From NCBI GenBank assembly GCA_030838305.1, contig JAUTWY010000591.1, positions 1 through 5,813 of the forward strand: 5,813 nt of DNA, given 5' to 3'. The notes under the pieces are model-generated. The model did not search any database. It saw only the letters and a program-made list of their open reading frames with translations, and had not been told where the DNA came from. Within the stretch, counting starts at the first letter, position 1; every line of letters begins with the position of its first letter. Shown piece after piece: positions 1-5,777 of the stretch. The DNA comes from Acidobacteriaceae bacterium (GTDB taxonomy: Bacteria > Acidobacteriota > Terriglobia > Terriglobales > Acidobacteriaceae). Position numbers and translations under genes: made by a program.

Positions 1-1190
1 TCGGTCGAATGGCCCAGCCAGCGGCTGATCTGTTCCAAGTCTTTTTCCGTCTTGTAGAGCAAACTGTTCAGACACACCGGCGCGTAATGATGCGTCGCCG
101 CGCCAAACGGACCAAATCGGAAGCTCACGTCGAATCCCGATTCCCTCATTGACCGATCACCCTTGTAGTAATCGGAACTCAATTTGAATTCGCGGCGCTT
201 CTCGCATTCCGCGCGCGCCATGGTCGCAGGCACGTCACACACTTGCTGCGAATAAAACGATCCCGCAATGGACCTCTCGGCTCCCGCCAGATTCTCCTGA
301 ATGTAGTTATCCGCCTGCGCAGGATGAAAGAAAAAATACGTCGCAACCTTGCGGTAAAAACCGGTTTCGTCCTGCACCGCTTCCGCCGGTGGTCCTTCGC
401 CAAAATCGTAGTAGCGTGACAAGCCCGTATCGCCGGCGCGATGCGGCTCGCGATTCCACATCTCATAATCTTTTTCCAGATCGGCATAAGCTTTGGCTAA
501 CCACGCCGGATCCTTGTGCCCCGATTTCTGCAGCGCGTCGTAAACATCCACAAACATCGAACTGAGAAACGGAGGCTGCGAACGCGTCAAGTAATACGTC
601 CGATTAGCGTTGAGCATCGCGCCGTAGTTTTCAATCTCAAAAAAGAAATTGTCCACCATTCCTCGCGCTAGCTCCACGCGGTGTGCGCGCAACAGGCCGC
701 GCACGATGAAGTAGCTGTCCCAGCCATACATCTCGTTGAAGCGGCCTCCGGGGACAACGTATTTATTCTCCAGATACAGAAGTCCATGCGGCTGGATCTT
801 GCCGGTGTCGATTTCGCCCAGGTCGTGGATCTCGGCTGGCAAGTGCTCGACTCGCACGTTGCACTCGCTTGCCAGTTTGTGAACCGCAGGCGGTTCAGCC
901 ATTCCTGCGGGCAAGTACAAAACTGGAGACACTTTTATCTTGGGATCGACCAGGCTTTGGCAATCGGTCATGGAACGCGTGAGCGTGTCCCAAGCTGTTC
1001 CGATATAGTCGAGGATCGGCTTCAGGCCCTTCGCGGATGAAGTGGTTTGTGCGATCGCAGCGGTCTGAGTCAGGATCGCGCAGACGATCGCGGAAATCAT
1101 CCACTTGCGGCTTGTGAGTTGCAGAGAGCGGCGAAATATTTTCGAAACGGTAGCACAAGTGGTTTTCGCACACAGGGGGCTTTTGCGCAT
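1..1190 (-). CDS. treA: Periplasmic alpha,alpha-trehalase, GH37 (3' end cut off by window edge)
   Basis: Hydrolyses trehalose to two glucose molecules; a signal peptide places it in the periplasm or outside the cell. The 396 residues present contain trehalase signature 1, PGGRFNEMYGWDSYF (residues 147-161), the block NRTYYLTRSQPP (196-207) and ESGFDVSFRFGPFG (from 351). In the family, Arg150 and Arg203 match substrate-binding arginines and Asp354 matches the catalytic acid (Asp312 in E. coli TreA). The second signature and the catalytic base lie beyond the window; about 150 residues are missing if the length is typical. I chose the ATG at 1190 because it gives a basic n-region (FRR, RK at 19-29), a hydrophobic core (31-45) and an AIA/Q cleavage site near residue 47; an AGGA lies 11 bases upstream. 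The later Met31 would lose the basic residues. The FRRSLQL stretch is only vaguely Tat-like. The spacing from the Arg203 block to Asp354 is about 40 residues longer than in E. coli TreA. Confidence 0.95.
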   Translation of the reverse strand, partial: MRKSPLCAKTTCATVSKIFRRSLQLTSRKWMISAIVCAILTQTAAIAQTTSSAKGLKPILDYIGTAWDTLTRSMTDCQSLVDPKIKVSPVLYLPAGMAEPPAVHKLASECNVRVEHLPAEIHDLGEIDTGKIQPHGLLYLENKYVVPGGRFNEMYGWDSYFIVRGLLRAHRVELARGMVDNFFFEIENYGAMLNANRTYYLTRSQPPFLSSMFVDVYDALQKSGHKDPAWLAKAYADLEKDYEMWNREPHRAGDTGLSRYYDFGEGPPAEAVQDETGFYRKVATYFFFHPAQADNYIQENLAGAERSIAGSFYSQQVCDVPATMARAECEKRREFKLSSDYYKGDRSMRESGFDVSFRFGPFGAATHHYAPVCLNSLLYKTEKDLEQISRWLGHST

Positions 1191-1376
1191 TTTTTGTCAC
1201 GTCCTAAATGCTTCAAAATGAACTTGATCCAGAGAAATCGACGAAGACGAAAGGGTGAACCGGAATGGCTCTAGTTTATGCTATTTCGCATCTTTTTTGG
1301 ACCGATTTGTAGGCGCAAGATTGCTATCTAGGCTGAGACGCAGGAACGAACTGACTTCTGGGGAAGTATGCCTTTT

Positions 1377-1538
1377 CTAAGCTGCGCGCAAGCCTTCCGA
1401 CGCGTTCTGGATCGGCTTGGGATGATCCATTGGACCCCGACAGTTGGGATAGTTCGGGCAAATCAGATAGGTGGTCAGCCCTGACCATCGCAAGACGAGG
1501 CCTGTTTTGCACCGGGGGCAGCGTGGGGAAGAACTCAT
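1377..1538 (-). CDS. Small stand-alone zinc-ribbon protein (topoisomerase I C-terminal zinc-finger type)
   Basis: A 53-residue protein dominated by one zinc ribbon: Cys7-x2-Cys10, then Cys27-x5-Cys33 with the surrounding text CPNYPNCRGPM. This pattern, including the NYPxCR block after the second cysteine pair, is typical of the C-terminal zinc fingers of bacterial DNA topoisomerase I, which bind single-stranded DNA. Here no topoisomerase domain is attached and the residues after the ribbon look unstructured. The ATG at 1538 is preferred because GGAAG lies 8 bases upstream (1547-1551); a TTG at 1574 in the same frame would add 12 residues of no evident value. It lies 186 bases before the trehalase start and 255 bases after the VOC stop on the same strand. 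It could be a real small nucleic-acid-binding protein or a relic of a larger gene. The conserved cysteine pattern makes chance unlikely, but expression is unproven. Confidence 0.62.
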   Translation of the reverse strand: MSSSPRCPRCKTGLVLRWSGLTTYLICPNYPNCRGPMDHPKPIQNASEGLRAA

Positions 1539-1546
1539 GCCGCAAT

Positions 1547-1551
1547 CTTCC
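1547..1551 (-). promoter_or_regulatory. Ribosome binding site of the zinc-ribbon gene
   Basis: GGAAG on the minus strand, 8 bases before the ATG at 1538. It favours this ATG over the upstream in-frame TTG at 1574. Confidence 0.45.
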
Positions 1552-1793
1552 GCTACTCGTACGGGGGCAGGCAATCAGTGAAAGTCCTTAGGGCCAAGTG
1601 TGTGTGGAACATAAGCTTTTTGAATACTTCAGAGCGGAACTCCTACACGCCTACCCCTCCGGCCCAATAGAAACATCGGGTTAGGAGACAACAAAATACT
1701 TACCCGCGGCGGCCAGGCTCGCGATAAACGACGGCCTGCGCTGCTCCGCCAATAGGATCGGCGAATGGGGCTGTGGATGACAAGGCAGATTGT

Positions 1794-2168
1794 CTATCTT
1801 TGTGTATGGACGCCGAAGCAATGCGAATAGCCGTCGTCGTCGGTAAGGAAAAACTCGGTCTGCCCGTAGTCCCGATGTTCGAGTTCTGAAACACCGTACC
1901 CAAGGCTCTTCAATCGCTCTCTGGTTTTGTGTATATCCGTCGGCGCCCAGTAGAGCCGAATGCCCTCGTAGTCTTCCGGCTCGACCGGAGTCCCCGCGCG
2001 TTGGTTCAGCATGAAACATAGGTGGTCTTTCCGAAGCATGCAGAAGATCAGCTTGTCGTCCTTGCGCATTTCTGAACTCATCGAGAATCCGAGACCATCA
2101 GCCCACAAACGCAGACTCTTCTCCAGGTTTGCGCTAGGAATGATCGGGATGCATGATTTAACAGGCAT
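1794..2168 (-). CDS. VOC-family protein, bleomycin-resistance (Ble)-like
   Basis: A 124-residue single-domain protein of the vicinal oxygen chelate superfamily, probably a cytoplasmic homodimer. It follows the plan of the Ble bleomycin-binding proteins: an N-terminal strand IPIIPSANLEKSLRLW (7-22), the W-x-D-x-LGF element (22-28), and a C-terminal GQTEFFLTDDDGYSHCFG (102-119) equivalent to the family's G-x-EF-x-L-x-D-x-x-G ending. The metal ligands of glyoxalase-type members appear absent: Ile or Pro stands where the first-strand His would be, and Cys117 where the closing Glu would be. A ligand-binding role is therefore more likely than metal-dependent catalysis. The ligand is unknown, and antibiotic binding should not be assumed. 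The ATG at 2168 is fixed by AAAGGAG five bases upstream; a TTG at 2186 in frame would place the Shine-Dalgarno inside the gene. It is transcribed divergently from the aldehyde dehydrogenase gene. Confidence 0.87.
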   Translation of the reverse strand: MPVKSCIPIIPSANLEKSLRLWADGLGFSMSSEMRKDDKLIFCMLRKDHLCFMLNQRAGTPVEPEDYEGIRLYWAPTDIHKTRERLKSLGYGVSELEHRDYGQTEFFLTDDDGYSHCFGVHTQR

Positions 2169-2173
2169 AACAG

Positions 2174-2180
2174 CTCCTTT
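2174..2180 (-). promoter_or_regulatory. Strong Shine-Dalgarno site of the VOC gene
   Basis: AAAGGAG on the minus strand, five bases before the ATG at 2168. It decides this start over the in-frame TTG at 2186. Confidence 0.85.
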
Positions 2181-2438
2181 CGCCAAACTAAACGCCGCTC
2201 AATGCATCAAGCTACTCATGCGCGAAACCCGCTGTGCGTCCCTGACCGTGGACTAGTTTACGCCAGCGAATCACTGAATTTGGCCTGCACGCGCGACTTC
2301 CAGGATTACAATCCGCAACTGCTTGAGAGTTTCAGCGCGGATGGTATAGCTGGCGTTAGAGTCGGCACACTGCACTCACCTGGGACGGGTGGCCCATCTT
2401 TAATGATGTCTGTAGGCATTATTCCCAGAGGGGGTTCC

Positions 2439-2467
2439 CCATCCTTGCGTTTTTCTTGCAAGGGTGG
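2439..2467. repeat. Inverted repeat, 10-base arms with 9-base loop
   Basis: Left arm CCATCCTTGC (2439-2448) and right arm GCAAGGGTGG (2458-2467) pair at nine of ten positions, the tenth being a G-T wobble. The loop is GTTTTTCTT. No T-tract follows on plus, and the minus-strand flank is not U-rich either, so it does not look like a simple terminator. Confidence 0.6.
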
Positions 2468-2624
2468 ACAGCGATGCTGCATATGCTACTTGATTTGTTT
2501 CGATGGCGGCAAGAATCAACCCACCTGCGCCACCTGCGCAGCCATTTCCGACTCCCGCCCCTTTGCAAAGAGCGCTGCTCCCCCTTGCTGCTGATGCCAG
2601 CGAGATCAATAGCTACCGGCCCTG

Positions 2625-2648
2625 CGCTGTTGGGGAGGGTCAACGGCG
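2625..2648. repeat. Inverted repeat, 8-base arms with purine-rich loop
   Basis: Arms CGCTGTTG (2625-2632) and CAACGGCG (2641-2648) pair fully with one T-G wobble around the loop GGGAGGGT. It lies 111 bases before the dehydrogenase start. Function is unknown; it might be a regulatory or leader hairpin if transcription starts upstream. Confidence 0.45.
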
Positions 2649-2666
2649 AAATAAAGAACGACACAG

Positions 2667-2693
2667 GGCGCTGGGGGCGCTAGGGGCGCTGGT
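2667..2693. repeat. Tandem repeat, three 9-base units GGCGCTRGK
   Basis: Three adjacent copies: GGCGCTGGG (2667-2675), GGCGCTAGG (2676-2684) and GGCGCTGGT (2685-2693). They lie 66 bases before the dehydrogenase start and directly follow GACACAGGG (2660-2668, overlapping by two bases), a 9-mer also found in the hairpin behind the dehydrogenase gene. This may be a slippage-prone microrepeat or an operator array; the sequence does not decide. Confidence 0.7.
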
Positions 2694-2748
2694 CCCCGCC
2701 TTGCCGCACCTTCCCTGTCCGCTGTAGCATCAATATCCAGGCATTTAT

Positions 2749-2754
2749 AAGGAG
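2749..2754 (+). promoter_or_regulatory. Shine-Dalgarno site of the aldehyde dehydrogenase gene
   Basis: AAGGAG five bases before the ATG at 2760. It fixes this start. Confidence 0.85.
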
Positions 2755-2759
2755 AACTC

Positions 2760-4298
2760 ATGGCAACCGACACGCTCGCTTCCCCGGCGACTTTGGGCAG
2801 CAGCCATCCAGCGAAAGTATTCAAGAACTTCATTGACGGCGAGTGGGTTGAATCCTCGACGGGAGAGACTTTTGAGAACCGCAATCCTGCCGACACGCGC
2901 GACCTGGTGGGAATCTTCCAGAAATCGGCCAAGGCCGATGTGGACGCCGCGGTGGACGCGGCCAAGCGCGCCTTCGCCAAGTGGCGGCTGGTGCCCGCTC
3001 CGCGACGAGCTGAGATGGTTTTTCGCGCCGCCGAAATTTTGATTGGACGCAAAGAAGAGCATGCCCGCGAGATGACTCGCGAAATGGGCAAAGTGCTGAA
3101 GGAGACTCGGGGCGACGTGCAGGAAGCGATCGACGCCGCTTACTACAACGCCGGCGAAGGCCGCCGCTTGTTCGGACCCACCGTGCCATCGGAGTTGCCC
3201 AACAAGTTTGCCATGGCCGTGCGCCAGCCGATCGGCGTGTGCGGCATGATCACGCCCTGGAATTTCCCCATGGCAATTTCTTCGTGGAAGCTGCTGCCTG
3301 CCGTAGTCTGCGGCAATACTTGCGTGATCAAGCCGGCGCAGGATACTCCACTGTCTACGTTTAATCTGGTCCGCGCCTTCACCGACGCCGGCATTCCGAA
3401 AGGCGTGGTCAACATTGTGACTGGCTTCGGCGCCGAAGTTGGCACCCCGCTCGCGGATCATGCTGATGTGCGCGCTGTCTCGTTGACGGGATCGTCCGCC
3501 GTGGGGCGCATCATTGGCGGCATCGCGGCCAAGACGTTCAAGCATTGCTCGCTCGAACTGGGTGGGAAAAATCCCATGATCGTTCTTGATGACGCGAACC
3601 TCGAGCTCGCCATCGAAGGCGGCCTGTGGGGCGGATTCGGCACCACTGGCCAGCGCTGCACCGCAACCAGTCGCATCATCGTGCAGAAAGGCGTTTACCG
3701 CGAGTTCGTCGAGCGCTATGTCGCGCGCGCCAAGAAATTGAGAGTTGGCAACGGGCTGGATGAGACAGTTGAGATGGGTCCGGCGGTGAACGAAAAACAG
3801 TTGCAGACCGACTTGAGCTACGTTGAGATTGGCCAGAACGAAGGAGCCAAGATGATGTGCGGCGGCAAGCGACTCGACAAGGGCGATTACCAGCACGGTT
3901 GGTTCATGGAGCCGACTGTCTTCACCGATGTCGACCCGAAGATGCGCATCGCGCAGGAAGAAATCTTCGGCCCCGTGGTTTCGATCGTTCCTTGCGACGA
4001 CCTCGAAGACGCCATCGCGATTGCTAATGGCATCGAGTACGGGCTTTCCTCCGCGCTCTACACCAAAGATGTGAACAAGGCCTTCGCGGCCATTCGCGAT
4101 CTGGAGACTGGCATTACCTACATCAACGCGCCGACGATTGGCGCAGAAGTGCATCTGCCGTTCGGCGGGACGAAGGCTACCGGCAACGGGCACCGCGAGG
4201 GCGGCATTGGGGCGATTGACTTCTACACGGAGTGGAAGTCGGTCTACGTCGATTATTCGGATACGCTGCAGAAGGCGCAGATCGACCGGGCTGAGTAA
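2760..4298 (+). CDS. NAD(P)+-dependent aldehyde dehydrogenase, semialdehyde dehydrogenase-like
   Basis: A complete 512-residue enzyme of the ALDH superfamily, cytoplasmic, oxidising an aldehyde to a carboxylate with NAD(P)+. Key elements are in canonical order and spacing: PWNFP (166-170, with oxyanion-hole Asn168), the coenzyme-binding KPAQDTP (191-197), the Rossmann element TGSSAVG (243-249), ELGGKNP with general base Glu266, GQRCT with nucleophile Cys300 (34 residues after Glu266, as in other ALDHs), and EEIFGPV (400-406). The C-terminal INAPTIGAEVHLPFGG stretch and the N-terminal FINGEW-like opening recall the alpha-ketoglutaric semialdehyde dehydrogenase (YcbD/GucD) group. Related semialdehyde or lysine-pathway enzymes are also possible, and the substrate is not determinable here. 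Gln194 occupies the position where many NAD+-specific ALDHs have Glu, which may allow NADP+. The downstream aminotransferase on the same strand suggests amino-acid or keto-acid catabolism. The start is supported by AAGGAG. Confidence 0.96.
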   Translation: MATDTLASPATLGSSHPAKVFKNFIDGEWVESSTGETFENRNPADTRDLVGIFQKSAKADVDAAVDAAKRAFAKWRLVPAPRRAEMVFRAAEILIGRKEEHAREMTREMGKVLKETRGDVQEAIDAAYYNAGEGRRLFGPTVPSELPNKFAMAVRQPIGVCGMITPWNFPMAISSWKLLPAVVCGNTCVIKPAQDTPLSTFNLVRAFTDAGIPKGVVNIVTGFGAEVGTPLADHADVRAVSLTGSSAVGRIIGGIAAKTFKHCSLELGGKNPMIVLDDANLELAIEGGLWGGFGTTGQRCTATSRIIVQKGVYREFVERYVARAKKLRVGNGLDETVEMGPAVNEKQLQTDLSYVEIGQNEGAKMMCGGKRLDKGDYQHGWFMEPTVFTDVDPKMRIAQEEIFGPVVSIVPCDDLEDAIAIANGIEYGLSSALYTKDVNKAFAAIRDLETGITYINAPTIGAEVHLPFGGTKATGNGHREGGIGAIDFYTEWKSVYVDYSDTLQKAQIDRAE

Positions 4299-4304
4299 GG
4301 CTTT

Positions 4305-4374
4305 AACACAGGAGACACAGGGGGACACAGGGTTCAAGTAGAATTACCCTGTGTTTCTCTGTGACCCCTGTGTT
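4305..4374. repeat. Long imperfect inverted repeat made of ACACAGG units (intercistronic hairpin)
   Basis: Two 29-base arms (4305-4333 and 4346-4374) flank a 12-base loop (4334-4345). By my count, in the plus-strand RNA 24 positions pair by Watson-Crick, three as G-U and two mismatch, with no gaps. The left arm is itself a run of about 10-base units (ACACAGGAG, ACACAGGGGG, ACACAGGG). It starts seven bases after the dehydrogenase stop and ends 17 bases before the aminotransferase ATG; a T-rich stretch (4371-4388) follows. It could be a terminator or attenuator between the two genes, an mRNA-stabilising hairpin, or a copy of a REP-like interspersed repeat. Confidence 0.85.
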
Positions 4375-4391
4375 TAAGATTTTCGTTTACC

Positions 4392-5615
4392 ATGCCCACG
4401 ACGCAGACTCGCGAAGTCACTGCTGCTAAACGTCTCGACAATGTTCGCTACGCGATTCGCGACCTGGCTTGCGTGGCGGACGAAGTTATTCAGCAGGGAC
4501 ACCGAGTTCTGGCGCTGAACGTTGGCGATCCGCTCAACTTTGATTTCCAGACCCCGCCGCACATCGTCGAAGCCGCTTACAAAGCCATGCGCGAGGGGAA
4601 GAATGGCTACGCGCCATCCCCCGGGATTGCTGAAGCGCTCGAAGCAATTCGCGGCGAGGCTGCGCGCAAGGGCATCACGACGGTGCGCGACGTCTTCGTT
4701 ACGTCCGGCGTGAGTGAGACTGTTGATCTCTGCATCTCTGCGCTGGTGAACCCCGGCGAAGACATTCTCACGCCCAAGCCCGACTACCCGCTCTACTCGG
4801 CCGTGCTGTGCAAGCTGGGAATTGCGGTCAATGCTTATGATCTGAACGAAGAGGATGCGTGGCAGCCCGAGCTTGCTGACATCGCACGCAAGGTTACGCC
4901 ACGAACTCGCGCGATCGTGCTGATCAATCCTAATAATCCGACCGGCTCACTGTGCTCGCGACAGATGCTGGAGCAAATCGCCGAACTGGCACGCCGCCAC
5001 AATCTGGTCGTCTTCTCCGACGAAATCTACGACAAACTGGTCTTTGATAATGAGAAGCCGGAAGACACGCCGCACATCGCCTTCGCCGCGGTCGCGCCCG
5101 ACGTACCCTGCATCACTTTCGGTGGAATGTCGAAAAATTATCTGGTGCCGGGATGGCGTATCGGGTGGGGGATTGTCTCCGGCGACGCGGCCGCCATCAA
5201 GCCTTATACCGAAGGCATTCACCGGCTGTTGCGGGCGCGCCTTTGCGCTAACCATCCCGAGCAATACGCGATTAAGCCCGCGCTCGAAGGACCGCAGGAT
5301 CATCTCATCGAAGTGCGGCGCAAGCTGCGCTCGCGGCGCGATCTCACGCAGAAATGGTGCGAGGCGACGCCGCGCGTGAGTTGTGTCGCGCCTCGCGGGG
5401 CTTTCTACGCTTTTCCGCGCATCGACATCCCGGAGAGCGATGAAGTTTTCGTGAAGGAACTGATCCGGCAGAAGCATGTCATGGTCGTACATGGCTCCGG
5501 CTTCGGCCAGAAGGCCGGCACGCAGCATTTCCGCATCGTATTTCTGCCGGATGAAAAGACGCTCACTGCCGCCTACGCCGGAATTGCCGACTTCATTGGC
5601 GAGCGGTTCCCGTAG
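4392..5615 (+). CDS. alaA: PLP-dependent class I aminotransferase, AlaA-like (alanine/glutamate aminotransferase)
   Basis: A complete 407-residue fold-type I aminotransferase, cytoplasmic, close in length and layout to E. coli AlaA (405 aa), which converts pyruvate and glutamate to alanine and 2-oxoglutarate. Visible elements: the N-terminal LDNVRYAIR (15-23) matching AlaA's Y-x-I-R substrate-recognition segment, VGDP (44-47), SGVSE (105-109), PDYPLY with the PLP-stacking Tyr132, NPNNPTG (179-185), DEIYDKL with Asp210 and Tyr213, GGMSKNY with the Schiff-base Lys248, and FRIVFLP with the carboxylate-binding Arg381. All catalytic residues are present. The ATG at 4392 fits the family N-terminus, but no Shine-Dalgarno is seen; translation may be leader- or structure-dependent. 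It follows the aldehyde dehydrogenase by 93 bases, with the long hairpin between, so the two may be co-transcribed. Aspartate or aromatic substrates cannot be excluded, since such homologues are often annotated as aspartate aminotransferases. Confidence 0.94.
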   Translation: MPTTQTREVTAAKRLDNVRYAIRDLACVADEVIQQGHRVLALNVGDPLNFDFQTPPHIVEAAYKAMREGKNGYAPSPGIAEALEAIRGEAARKGITTVRDVFVTSGVSETVDLCISALVNPGEDILTPKPDYPLYSAVLCKLGIAVNAYDLNEEDAWQPELADIARKVTPRTRAIVLINPNNPTGSLCSRQMLEQIAELARRHNLVVFSDEIYDKLVFDNEKPEDTPHIAFAAVAPDVPCITFGGMSKNYLVPGWRIGWGIVSGDAAAIKPYTEGIHRLLRARLCANHPEQYAIKPALEGPQDHLIEVRRKLRSRRDLTQKWCEATPRVSCVAPRGAFYAFPRIDIPESDEVFVKELIRQKHVMVVHGSGFGQKAGTQHFRIVFLPDEKTLTAAYAGIADFIGERFP

Positions 5616-5640
5616 CGCGAGCTTGCAGGCACTCGTCCTG

Positions 5641-5714
5641 GTGAGTTGAGAGAATTGGTGGTCGGGATCCGACGACCTCTTCCATGCCATGGAACGTGGA
5701 AAGTCTCAACTTGC
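5641..5714 (+). other. Possible structured 3' region: three-way-junction fold
   Basis: Three nested inverted repeats fit one fold. The closing stem is 5641-5651 with 5704-5714: eight Watson-Crick pairs AGTTGAGA/TCTCAACT plus two G-U and one G-C. Inside it lie a hairpin GGTGGTCGG-GAT-CCGACGACC (5657-5677, one mismatch) and a hairpin TTCCAT-GCC-ATGGAA (5680-5694). It begins 25 bases after the aminotransferase stop. No coding frame explains it. The first hairpin is followed by only a short pyrimidine run, so it is a weak terminator on its own. Whether the fold is real needs comparative evidence. Confidence 0.4.
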
Positions 5715-5756
5715 TGACGGCAAAGGCTTTGATAGTCGGACGAGTCGGAAAACAAT

Positions 5757-5777
5757 CGCCAAAATTGGCGTGTTTTT
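5757..5777 (+). terminator. Candidate intrinsic terminator downstream of the aminotransferase gene
   Basis: CGCCAA-AA-TTGGCG (5757-5770; realistically a 5-bp stem with an AAAT loop) followed after two bases by TTTTT (5773-5777). It lies about 140 bases after the stop codon. The short stem makes it only moderately convincing. The remaining bases to 5813 hold nothing I can name. Confidence 0.45.

Larger units (their letters stand above)
2187..2748. other. Divergent intergenic region with repeats and hairpins, no convincing gene
   Basis: About 560 bases between the divergent VOC and aldehyde dehydrogenase genes. Open frames exist on both strands, including one of 130 codons on plus (2202-2594) and one of 58 codons on minus (2482-2306). 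None has a good ribosome binding site, a recognisable domain or a natural composition; their products are rich in Cys, Pro, Gly and Ser. Visible structure includes hairpins at 2439-2467 and 2625-2648, the perfect palindrome CTTTGCAAAG at 2561-2570, a tandem pair of CACCTGCGC at 2522-2539, and three 9-base units at 2667-2693. A weak sigma70-like pair for the dehydrogenase gene, TTGCCG (2701-2706) and TAGCAT (2725-2730) with an 18-base spacer, is possible but poor. The mixture suggests decayed or interspersed repeat sequence plus two promoter regions. Confidence 0.6.

Noticed and set aside
895..1200. 101-codon minus-strand frame starting with GTG at the head of the trehalase gene
   Set aside because: It is a different reading frame inside the trehalase gene, has no signal peptide or domain, and is explained as a shadow.
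1200..1330. Possible sigma70 promoter upstream of the trehalase gene
   Set aside because: AT-rich stretches are present (for example TAGCATAAACT on the minus strand), but no -35/-10 pair with acceptable spacing and match was found.
1354..1367. Inverted repeat ACTTC-TGGG-GAAGT downstream of the zinc-ribbon stop
   Set aside because: A 5-bp stem without a following T-tract on the minus strand is too weak to call a terminator.
1663..1680. Inverted repeat CCCAAT-AGAAAC-ATCGGG between the VOC and zinc-ribbon genes
   Set aside because: A six-pair stem including one wobble and lacking a U-run; it can easily arise by chance.
2306..2482. 58-codon minus-strand frame beginning MQHRCPPLQEKRKDG
   Set aside because: No Shine-Dalgarno and no known domain; it coincides with repeat-like sequence. 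It is kept only as part of the repeat finding.
2202..2594. 130-codon plus-strand frame in the divergent intergenic region
   Set aside because: No ribosome binding site, a composition rich in Cys, Ser and Pro, no recognisable domain, and it runs through hairpins and short tandem repeats.
2745..4337. 530-codon open frame antisense to the whole aldehyde dehydrogenase gene
   Set aside because: Its codons are in register with the sense codons, so its stops would require TTA, CTA or TCA in the sense gene. These codons are rare in GC-rich genes, which leaves this antisense frame open by composition. The product shows no known domain and the sense protein has every ALDH motif.
4947..5690. 247-codon open frame antisense to the aminotransferase gene
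   Set aside because: It is in the same codon-register antisense arrangement, the product has no recognisable domain, and it overlaps a clearly functional gene.
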